From: Streptomyces omiyaensis
GTDB lineage: Bacteria > Actinomycetota > Actinomycetes > Streptomycetales > Streptomycetaceae
DNA length: 64,000 bases
Assembly: GCF_014650895.1 (NCBI RefSeq)
Contig: NZ_BMVV01000016.1
Coordinates: 62,001 to 126,000, forward strand
Direction: 5' to 3'
Positions within the stretch are counted from its first letter, which is position 1. Every line of letters starts with the position of its first letter. Of this stretch, positions 16,872 through 24,028 are shown in pieces. Below the pieces are notes generated by a model that had not been told where the DNA came from, did no database searches, and saw only the letters and a program-made list of their open reading frames with translations. Both the position numbers and the translations under genes were made by a program.

Positions 16872-17897
16872 TCAGTCGTCGCGCAGGGTGCGGCGCTGGA
16901 TCAGGACGGCGGCCACGATGATCGCGCCCTTGGCGATCTGCTGGACGGCGCTCTCCAGGTTGTTGAGGGCGAAGATGTTGGTGATCGTGGTGAAGACGAG
17001 GACCCCGAGCACGGAGCCGGCGATGGTGCCGCGGCCGCCGCTGAGGAGGGTGCCGCCGATGATGGCGGCGGCGATGGCGTCCAGCTCGTACAGGTTGCCG
17101 TTGGTGTTCTGCCCGGAGCCGGCCAGCACGATCAGCATGAAGGCGGCGATGCCGCAGCACAGACCCGACAGGAGGTACAGCCAGAGGCGCTGGCGGCGGA
17201 CGTCGATGCCCGCGAGGCGGGCCGCCTCCGCGTTGCCGCCCACCGCGACCGTCCGCCGCCCGAAGGTGGTGCGGTTGAAGACCAGCCAGCCCACGACCGT
17301 GACGGCCGCGAAGACGAGGACCAGCGGCGGGACGCCGAGGACGTAGGCGTCCTTGATCCCCAGGTCGAGGACGGAGTCGACGGTCACGATCTGCGTCTTG
17401 CCGTCCGTGAGCTGGAGGGCGAGACCCCGCGCGGAGGCGAACATGGCGAGCGTGGCGATGAAGGGGACCATGCCGCCGTACGCCACGAGGACGCCGTTCA
17501 CGAGTCCGCAGCCGACGCCCACGGCCACGGCGGTGAAGAGGATGCCGGTGAAACCGTACTCCTGGGTGGCGACCGTGGTGGCCCAGACGGAGGCGAGGGC
17601 GACGATCGCACCGACCGACAGGTCGATGCCGCCGCCGGTGATGACGAAGGTCATGCCGACGGTCACCACGCCGATGACCGACGCCTGGGTGAGGACGAGC
17701 TGGAGATTGCTGGTGGCGAGGAACTCGGCGGGCCGGGTGAGCCCCCCGACGGCCACCAGGGCGGCGAGGACGCCGAGGAGGGAGAGGGTGCGGACGTCGG
17801 GACGGAGGACCGGCGGCCGGAGCGCGGAGGTCTTCCCGCCGGACACGGCGGGGGCGGGGGGCGCTTCCCGTCCCGCGGGGGTGGCTGAGTGGGTCAT
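16872..17897 (-). CDS. Ribose-type sugar ABC transporter permease (RbsC family)
   Basis: A 341-residue membrane protein with about 8-10 hydrophobic segments. It has the BPD_transp_2 features GGGIDLSVGAIVALASVWA and NRTTFGRRTVAVGGNAEAARLAGI, the latter being the cytoplasmic loop that contacts the ATPase. Its ATG at 17897 overlaps the ATPase stop by 4 nt, so the two are translationally coupled. It should form the channel dimer for the binding protein encoded next. Confidence 0.92.
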   Translation of the reverse strand: MTHSATPAGREAPPAPAVSGGKTSALRPPVLRPDVRTLSLLGVLAALVAVGGLTRPAEFLATSNLQLVLTQASVIGVVTVGMTFVITGGGIDLSVGAIVALASVWATTVATQEYGFTGILFTAVAVGVGCGLVNGVLVAYGGMVPFIATLAMFASARGLALQLTDGKTQIVTVDSVLDLGIKDAYVLGVPPLVLVFAAVTVVGWLVFNRTTFGRRTVAVGGNAEAARLAGIDVRRQRLWLYLLSGLCCGIAAFMLIVLAGSGQNTNGNLYELDAIAAAIIGGTLLSGGRGTIAGSVLGVLVFTTITNIFALNNLESAVQQIAKGAIIVAAVLIQRRTLRDD

Positions 17898-19417
17898 GCC
17901 GTCGGGCTTCCTTCCATCACGAGGTCGAGTACGCGGTGCTCGTCGAGTTCCCGGGCGTCGGCGGTGTGGACGACGCGGCCCTCACGGAGCACCAGGACGC
18001 GGTCGGCGAGGCCGAGGACCTCGGGCACCTCGCTGGAGACGAGGAGGACGGCGAGGCCGTCGTCGGCGAGCCGCCGGATGACCGCGTACAGCTCGGCACG
18101 GGCCCCGATGTCGACCCCCCGGGTCGGTTCGTCGAGCAGCAGCACCTTGCAGCCGCGCAGCAGCCACCGGGCCAGGACCGCCTTCTGCTGGTTGCCGCCG
18201 GAGAGGGTGCGGATCGCGGCGTCGGGGTCGTCCGGACGCAGGGAGAGTCCCCGGGTCTCCTGCCGTGCGGCGCTCCGCTCGCGCCGCCGGTCGAGCCAGC
18301 CGGCACGCGAGAAGCGGGAGAGGGTCGACAAGGTGACGTTGCGGGTGACGGACTCCATCAGGAGCAGGCCCTGCGCCTTGCGCTCCTCGGGGGCGAGGCC
18401 GAGACCGGCGCGGACGGCGGCGGGGACGCTGCCCGGCCGCAGGGCGACCCCGTCGACCAGCACCCGGCCCGCGCCGGGCCGGCGGGCGCCGTAGACGGTC
18501 TCCAGGATCTCGCTGCGGCCCGAGCCGACCAGTCCGGCCAGGCCGACGATCTCGCCGGGGCGCAGTTCCAGGTCGAAGGGGGCGAACTCGCCCTCCCGGG
18601 CGAGTCCTTCGACCCGGAGCACGGGCTCGGCGGCGGGCCCGGCGGGAGGGTCGGGGCGCTCGGGGAAGACGTACGCGACGTCGCGTCCGGTCATCAGGCG
18701 GACGACCTCGTCCGTGGAGGTGGACTTCGCGGGGAGCCCGCCGGCGACGGTCCGGCCGTCCTTGATGACGGTGACGCGGTCACCGATCCGGCGGATCTCC
18801 TCCAGGCGGTGGGAGATGTAGACCACGGCGACGCCGTCGGCGGTCAGGTCCCCGACCGTGCGGAAGAGGTTGCGGACCTCCTCCGGATCGAGGGCGGCGG
18901 ACGGCTCGTCCATGACGATGAGCCGCACCTCGTGGGAGAGCGCCCGGGCCATGGAGACGATCTGCCGCTGAGCGGCGGAGAGTTCGCCGACCGGGGCGCC
19001 GGGATCGATCTCGCCGTGCCCGAGCCGCTCCAGCAGCCCGACGGTGGCGGAGCGGGCGGCCCCGGCCCGGACGACGAAGCCCGCGGAGGTCGGTTCGTGG
19101 CCGAGGAAGACGTTCTCGGCCACGGACAGGCCCTCCACCAGGTCGAGCTCCTGGTAGATGGTGGCGATCCCGAGACGCATCGCGGCGATCGGCGAGGCGG
19201 GGGCGACCGTCTCCCCGCGCCAGGCGATGGTGCCTCCGTCGGGCCGGTGGGCGCCGGCGAGCACCTTGATCAGGGTGGACTTGCCCGCGCCGTTCTGGCC
19301 GAGGACGCAGTGGACCTCACCGGGCGCGACCTCCAGGTCCACGCCGTCGAGGGCGCGGACGCCGGGAAAGTGCTTGGTGATGCCGGACATGGTGAGCAGG
19401 GGCGGTTCTGGTGCCAT
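17894..19417 (-). CDS. Sugar ABC transporter ATP-binding protein, duplicated (RbsA/MglA type)
   Basis: A 507-residue fused double ATPase. Domain 1 (about 5-240) has Walker A GQNGAGKSTLIKVL, signature LSAAQRQIVSMARAL and Walker B LIVMDEPSAAL. Domain 2 (about 265-500) has a degenerate P-loop GLVGSGRSEIL but an intact LSGGNQQKAVLARWL and LLLDEPTRGVD, exactly the asymmetry of ribose/galactose importers. GAGGAA precedes the ATG at 19417. It is the first gene of the transporter operon. The ROK regulator gene lies upstream in the same direction. Confidence 0.93.
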   Translation of the reverse strand: MAPEPPLLTMSGITKHFPGVRALDGVDLEVAPGEVHCVLGQNGAGKSTLIKVLAGAHRPDGGTIAWRGETVAPASPIAAMRLGIATIYQELDLVEGLSVAENVFLGHEPTSAGFVVRAGAARSATVGLLERLGHGEIDPGAPVGELSAAQRQIVSMARALSHEVRLIVMDEPSAALDPEEVRNLFRTVGDLTADGVAVVYISHRLEEIRRIGDRVTVIKDGRTVAGGLPAKSTSTDEVVRLMTGRDVAYVFPERPDPPAGPAAEPVLRVEGLAREGEFAPFDLELRPGEIVGLAGLVGSGRSEILETVYGARRPGAGRVLVDGVALRPGSVPAAVRAGLGLAPEERKAQGLLLMESVTRNVTLSTLSRFSRAGWLDRRRERSAARQETRGLSLRPDDPDAAIRTLSGGNQQKAVLARWLLRGCKVLLLDEPTRGVDIGARAELYAVIRRLADDGLAVLLVSSEVPEVLGLADRVLVLREGRVVHTADARELDEHRVLDLVMEGSPTA

Positions 19418-19753
19418 GACGATTCCTCGGCGAGTACGGCCGCGAACGGGCGGGGCGGAGGGGCGGGGTGGGGCGGAGGGGGCCGGGGCGGAGCGGGGCG
19501 TGCACGCGGTGCGGCGTGCGAGCCGCGGGACACGGGGATGAGCAACTGGTCGACTTGTCTGCGGGTGTGACGGAGCGCCACACGAGCCCGCGAGAGAGCG
19601 GACCGTGTGCGGTGACTGCGGTGACTGCGGTGCCGCGGTGCGGGGCGCGCCTGGTACGGGTGCTGCCGTGCGGTGGTGCCGGTACGGGTGCTGCCGTGCG
19701 GTGGTGCCGGTGCGGGTCCGGTCCCGGTCTCCGGCGGACGCCGGACCGCGGGA
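19418..19753. other. Intergenic region between ROK regulator and sugar ABC operon
   Basis: No coding sequence is convincing here. The 336-bp gap holds the promoter region of the ABC operon, a run of GTGACTGCG repeats near 19610-19630 and a perfect 28-bp tandem duplication at 19653-19708. No clear -35/-10 pair could be picked by eye. Confidence 0.5.
19653..19708. repeat. Perfect 28-bp tandem duplication
   Basis: Two identical 28-bp units at 19653-19680 and 19681-19708, followed by the start of a third imperfect copy (GGTGCGGGT). It lies 45-100 bp beyond the ROK gene stop. Probably replication slippage in non-coding DNA. Confidence 0.9.
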
Positions 19754-20944
19754 TCAGGCCGGGGAGAACAGGTGGTCGCTGATGAGGCGGGCCGCGCCGA
19801 TCACGCCGGCGGTCGAGCCGAGCTCGCCGAGGACGATGGGGAGGTTCCTGGTCGCCAGCGGCAGGGAGCGCCGGTAGACCTGGGTGCGCACGCTGGCCAG
19901 CAGCGTGTGGCCGAGGCCGGTGACGCCACCGCCGATGACGACCATCCCGGGGTTGAAGGAGTTGACGAGTCCGGCGATCACCTGGCCGACCCGGTCACCG
20001 CCCGCGCGGATGAGGTCGAGGGCGACCTGGTCGCCCGTGGCCGCGGCCGCGGCCACGTCCGCGGAGCTCAGCTTGCCGAGGGTCTCCAGCCGTGTGGAGA
20101 GCTCGGCCGAGCCGCCCGCGCGCGCCGCGTCCTCGGCGTCCCGGGCGAGCGCGGATCCGCTGAAGTGGGCCTCCAGGCAGCCCCGGTTGCCACAGCCGCA
20201 GGCCCGGCCGTCCGGCTCGACCTGGATGTGGCCGATGTCGCCCGCGCTGCCGGTCGTGCCGCGGTGGACCGCACCGCCGAGGACGATGCCGCAGCCGATG
20301 CCCGTACCGATCTTGACGTACAGGAAGTCGGCGACGGACCGGGCGACGCCGGCGTGCTGCTCGCCCAGGGCCATGAGGTTGGCGTCGTTGTCGACCATGA
20401 CGGGGCAGCCGAGGTCCTGGCTGAGGGCCTCGCGGACGGGGAAACCGTCCCAGCCGGGCATGATCGGGGGCGCCACGGGGACGCCCTCGGGGAAGCGGAC
20501 CGGGCCGGGCACCCCGATGCCGGCGCCGTCCAGCCCGTCGGCCAGTCCGAGCGACTTGAGCTTGGCGACCATCGACAGCACCTGCTCGAAGACCGCGACC
20601 GGGCCTTCGCGCACGTCCATCGCGTGGTTGAGGTGGCCCAGCACCTCCAGTTCGGCGTTGGTGACGGCGACGTCGATCGAGGTCGCGCCGATGTCGACGC
20701 CGAGGAAGCGCAGGCCGGGGGCGAGACGGATGTTGTGCGAGCGGCGCCCGCCGCGCGAGGCGGCGAGACCGTCCGCGACGACGAGTCCCGTCTCCAGGAG
20801 CCGGTCCACCTCGACCGCGAGCTTGGAGCGGGAGAGGTCGACGAGATCGCCGAGCTGGGCGCGGGAGTGGGGACCGCCGTCGCGCAGCAGGCGGAGCAGC
20901 CGTGCCTGGTGCGCGTTGCCGGGCCGGGCCGTCATGCGTCGCAC
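19754..20944 (-). CDS. ROK-family transcriptional regulator
   Basis: The start is GTG 20944 (GAGAGGAAGG just upstream), with ATG 20935 the alternative. The 396-residue product has an N-terminal MarR-like winged HTH (HSRAQLGDLVDLSRSKLAVEVDRLLETG), then a ROK sugar-kinase-like domain with FLGVDIGATSIDVAV, GIGVPGPV, DNDANLMALGE and the zinc-binding cysteine cluster GRACGCGNRGCLEAHFS. ROK repressors sense sugars and usually control adjacent transport genes, here the ABC operon that follows in the same direction. Confidence 0.92.
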   Translation of the reverse strand: MRRMTARPGNAHQARLLRLLRDGGPHSRAQLGDLVDLSRSKLAVEVDRLLETGLVVADGLAASRGGRRSHNIRLAPGLRFLGVDIGATSIDVAVTNAELEVLGHLNHAMDVREGPVAVFEQVLSMVAKLKSLGLADGLDGAGIGVPGPVRFPEGVPVAPPIMPGWDGFPVREALSQDLGCPVMVDNDANLMALGEQHAGVARSVADFLYVKIGTGIGCGIVLGGAVHRGTTGSAGDIGHIQVEPDGRACGCGNRGCLEAHFSGSALARDAEDAARAGGSAELSTRLETLGKLSSADVAAAAATGDQVALDLIRAGGDRVGQVIAGLVNSFNPGMVVIGGGVTGLGHTLLASVRTQVYRRSLPLATRNLPIVLGELGSTAGVIGAARLISDHLFSPA

Positions 20945-21170
20945 GTGCCTTCCTCTCCCTGCCGTCCGGCGGCCCCGCGGTCGTCCCGGGGAGGGGATCG
21001 TCCGCGGGGTCGGGCTGCTTTCGAGGGGAACGTAGCAGCCGGTTTCCGGGGGCGGAAGAACTTGCGCAGAAGTACGGTGAGACTTTTTCCGAAGTGAGGA
21101 CAAAGGAGGCCGCGCCCCGGGTCCTACCGCTCCGGGGCCCCGGTCGTACGGCGGCACCGGCGTCGCTCAC

Positions 21171-21224
21171 GGCACCCCGCTCCGTGACCACCGCGTCGGC
21201 GCGGTGGTCACGGAGCGGGGTGCC
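21171..21224 (-). terminator. Perfect 24-bp stem-loop after the secreted dehydrogenase gene
   Basis: Arms 21171-21194 and 21201-21224 are perfect reverse complements over 24 bp with a 6-nt loop. It lies 33 nt past the stop of the 21257 gene on the minus strand, between it and the ROK promoter. The 3-prime arm overlaps a second hairpin (21220-21250), so the two are mutually exclusive. Confidence 0.85.
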
Positions 21225-21250
21225 GCCCGGCCGGGGAGGCCGGGCGGCAC
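21220..21250 (-). terminator. Second, overlapping 13-bp hairpin
   Basis: Arms 21220-21232 and 21238-21250 pair perfectly over 13 bp around a 5-nt loop, only 7 nt after the stop codon at 21257. It shares 21220-21224 with the larger stem. Confidence 0.8.
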
Positions 21251-21256
21251 CTCACG

Positions 21257-23656
21257 TCAGGGGAGCGTCCACCTCTGGTTCGCGCCGGTGTGACAGGTCC
21301 ACAGGTGGACGGCCGTGCCGTCGTTCCAGACGCCTCCCGAGGCGTCCAGGCACTTGGCGGACCGCGGGTTGCGGACCGTGCCGTCGCCCCGCGGCTCCCA
21401 CTGCTGCGCGGCCGTGCCGTTGCACGTCCACAGCTGGACCCTGGTGCCGTCCGCGCTGCCGCCGTTCGACACGTCCAGGCACTTGCCCAGCGCCTTCACC
21501 GTGCCGTCGCCGGGAAGCGTCCACCGCTGGGCGGCCGTGCCGTTGCAGGTCCACAGCTGGATCTTCGTGCCGTCCGCCGTCTGCGCGTTGTCGACGTCGA
21601 GGCACTTGCCGCCCACGCCCTTCACCTCGCCCGTGCCCGCGCTTCCTCCCGGCAGCCGGTTCAGCGTGTACCAGGCTTCGGTGCTCCACAGGGACTCGCC
21701 GCTCGCGGAACCGAAGGGACGGGGCGAGCGGACGTGGACGACCCGGTCGGCCTTCAGGCCCGGGATCGCGAGGGTGACCGTGCGGGCGTCGCCGGACAGG
21801 GCCGCGGACTGGACGGGGAGGGTCTCCTCGTCGACCTTCGGCCCGCCGTAGTCGGCGGTCGGCGCGTACCGCCACTGCTTGACCTTGTAGTGCTGGGCGA
21901 GGTCGGCCGCGGTCTCCGCCGACAACGGCTGGGTGTATTCGAGCGCGAAGCCGCCGGGCACGGCCCGCATGGCGCGGATGTCGAAGGCGACGGTGCCGTT
22001 GGGCGTGAGCTTCTGGAGACCGTGGGCGAGCTTGCCCTCCTGGCCCCAGTTGCCGCCCGCGCCGAGCCCGCCGGCGTACAGCGCACCGTCCGGGCCGACG
22101 CTGATCCGGGTGACACCGGCCTCCAGGCCCTGGGTGAGCCGGAAGACCGCGCCCTGGTACTCCCCTCCGACCTTCTCCAGGAAGCCGCGCTGGATTCCGC
22201 CGTAGGTGACGTCACCGAACAGCATCTGGCCGGCGAACGGCCCCTCGGCCAGCTGGAGCGGGGTGCTGGGCGAGTTGGCGATCTCGTTCTGGGGCAGCCA
22301 GAGCACCGGCTTGGTGACGGGCCGGCCGTCGAAGGGACCGGAGGGGTTGGTGTAGTGGTTGAAGAAGCGGTCTTGCTTGATGTGCACGAGCTTGGACGAA
22401 GGGAGCCAGCCGCCCTGGTTGTCGGTGACGAACATGTCGCCCTCGGGACCCCAGCCGATGCCGTTGGGGGTGCGCAGTCCTCCGGCGACGTAGGAGACCG
22501 CGCCCGTCGACTTGTCCACCTTGATGGTGGTGCCTCGGTTCGGTGCGGGCTGCGGGTCCGTGGTCGCCCCGCCGTAGTCGATCGAGACCGACAGGTTCAG
22601 GTAGAAGAACCCGTCCTTGTAGAGGAGCCCGAAGCCGAACTCGTGGAAGTTGCCGCCGAAGGGCCAGGTGGCGACCCTGCGGTACCGGTCGGTGACCTCG
22701 TCGCCGTCGGTGTCGGCCAGCTCGGTCAGCTCGTGCTTCTGCGACACGTAGAGCTTGCCGTCGACGTGCTTGATCCCCATGGGCTCCTTGAGGCCCGAGG
22801 CGATCTTCTTGTACGTCACCTTGTCCGGTCCGGTGTTCCCCGTCACGTTCGACAGGAGGTAGACCTCGCCGGCGGTGGTGTTGCTGCCGCCCCACGTCGT
22901 CACGGCCAGGCGTCCGTCGGGGAGCCAGTCCATCGCGGAGACCTGGGGTTCGAAGCCGGGCGGCCGCAGGTTCGTGAGGGTGTAGTTCGGGTGGACGCCG
23001 GCGAGCGGCAGGCCGTCGCCGGGCGAGTCCGTGCCGGCCTCGCACTCCTTGCGCCCCGGTGCCGTCACGCGGACGACGCCGGCGTCCGTGCTGAGGGCCG
23101 AGTTCGGGACGACGGTGAAGCCGGAGGCGCCGGGCGGCTTCCATTCCAGTGTCAACCGCTCGCCGCCGCCTCGCTCGAAGTGCTCGATGCGCAGGGCGTG
23201 GTGCCCCGCCGTCAAGCCGATCCCGGCTTCCTTCGGTTCCGGGCCGTGCAGGCCGCCGTGGTCGATCACCAGCTGGTCGTCGACCCAGAGGCGCGAGCCG
23301 TCGTCGCTGGTGAGGCGGAGGGCGTACGTGCCCGCCGCGGGGGCGTTCAGGTTGCCGACGACCTGGGTGACGAAGTTGCTGTCGAGGCCGAAGTCGGCCG
23401 GCGAGGTCCAGTCGATCAGCGGCATCAGCTTGTCGATGTTGGGCGTCTGGCCGGGTTTCAGGGCGCATATGTCGTTGAGTGGCACCTGGACGTCGAAGAC
23501 CCGGAGGGTGACCCCCGGTTCCTGCGGCGGCAAGGCGGCGGCAGCGGCGTCGTCCGCGGGAGCCGGAGCCGCCGTGAGGCCGAGGGCGAGCAGGGAGACG
23601 AGGAGCGTTCCGGCGAGGCGTCTGCCCGGCCGGCGGGCGTACAGCCGTGGATACAC
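21257..23656 (-). CDS. Secreted PA14 / sorbosone-dehydrogenase-like / ricin-B lectin protein
   Basis: A 799-residue secreted protein. Domains in order: Sec signal peptide (about 1-35), a PA14-like domain (about 55-180, with LRLTSDDGSRLWVDDQLVIDHGG), a beta-propeller of the glucose/sorbosone dehydrogenase type (about 220-620, with MDWLPDGRLAVTTWGG, GLKEPMGI and GGLRTPNGIGWGPEGDMFVTDNQGGW), and a C-terminal ricin-B/CBM13 domain (about 675-799) with QLWTCNGTAAQRW repeats. Propellers of this type often bind PQQ and oxidise sugars, but cofactor residues cannot be confirmed by eye. It is divergent from a related gene at 24029. Confidence 0.87.
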   Translation of the reverse strand: MYPRLYARRPGRRLAGTLLVSLLALGLTAAPAPADDAAAAALPPQEPGVTLRVFDVQVPLNDICALKPGQTPNIDKLMPLIDWTSPADFGLDSNFVTQVVGNLNAPAAGTYALRLTSDDGSRLWVDDQLVIDHGGLHGPEPKEAGIGLTAGHHALRIEHFERGGGERLTLEWKPPGASGFTVVPNSALSTDAGVVRVTAPGRKECEAGTDSPGDGLPLAGVHPNYTLTNLRPPGFEPQVSAMDWLPDGRLAVTTWGGSNTTAGEVYLLSNVTGNTGPDKVTYKKIASGLKEPMGIKHVDGKLYVSQKHELTELADTDGDEVTDRYRRVATWPFGGNFHEFGFGLLYKDGFFYLNLSVSIDYGGATTDPQPAPNRGTTIKVDKSTGAVSYVAGGLRTPNGIGWGPEGDMFVTDNQGGWLPSSKLVHIKQDRFFNHYTNPSGPFDGRPVTKPVLWLPQNEIANSPSTPLQLAEGPFAGQMLFGDVTYGGIQRGFLEKVGGEYQGAVFRLTQGLEAGVTRISVGPDGALYAGGLGAGGNWGQEGKLAHGLQKLTPNGTVAFDIRAMRAVPGGFALEYTQPLSAETAADLAQHYKVKQWRYAPTADYGGPKVDEETLPVQSAALSGDARTVTLAIPGLKADRVVHVRSPRPFGSASGESLWSTEAWYTLNRLPGGSAGTGEVKGVGGKCLDVDNAQTADGTKIQLWTCNGTAAQRWTLPGDGTVKALGKCLDVSNGGSADGTRVQLWTCNGTAAQQWEPRGDGTVRNPRSAKCLDASGGVWNDGTAVHLWTCHTGANQRWTLP

Positions 23657-24028
23657 GTGACCTCCTGACGACCCCTCGGCGAGGAGGGGTTCGATCGGGC
23701 AATCGGGGGTTCCACCGCCGGCCGGGGCGCGCCGTCGTCCCGGTCACGGAGGCTCGGGCGGGAGGGAGTTCGGGACCCTGCGCACCGCCGCGCCGCACAC
23801 AGTAGGGACTTCCTCCGGACCCGTCCATGCTTTGTCCCGCACCGGGAAGAAGTACCGAGAACTTGCGCCGCCCGGGTTACGGAGCCCGACAAAGGGCGCT
23901 AACTTCTTTGAAATGTACCGGTCATGCGATCGCGACCGGTCGCTACGGCGTGACGGCGCGCGCCCGTAGACACACCCGGTGGCCCGGCGAGGCCGCCGTC
24001 ACCCCCCTCTCTCTTCGGGAGACCTTCT
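23657..24028. promoter_or_regulatory. Divergent promoter region of two secreted carbohydrate-active proteins
   Basis: This 372-bp gap has no gene. It includes an AT-richer core (TAACTTCTTTGAAATGT near 23900-23916), two ACCGGT palindromes at 23917-23922 and 23935-23940, and AGAAGTAC (23848-23855) next to AGAACTTGCGC (23858-23868). The last two boxes recur upstream of the ROK gene, suggesting shared regulation. Promoter elements are not certain. Confidence 0.5.

Larger units (their letters stand above)
20945..21256. other. Intergenic region upstream of ROK gene, with terminator hairpins
   Basis: This 312-bp gap carries the promoter side of the ROK gene, including AGAACTTGCGC at 21057-21067 followed by AGAAGTAC at 21068-21075. 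Both boxes also occur between the two large secreted-protein genes. It also holds two overlapping terminator hairpins at 21171-21250. No gene is evident. Confidence 0.5.
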
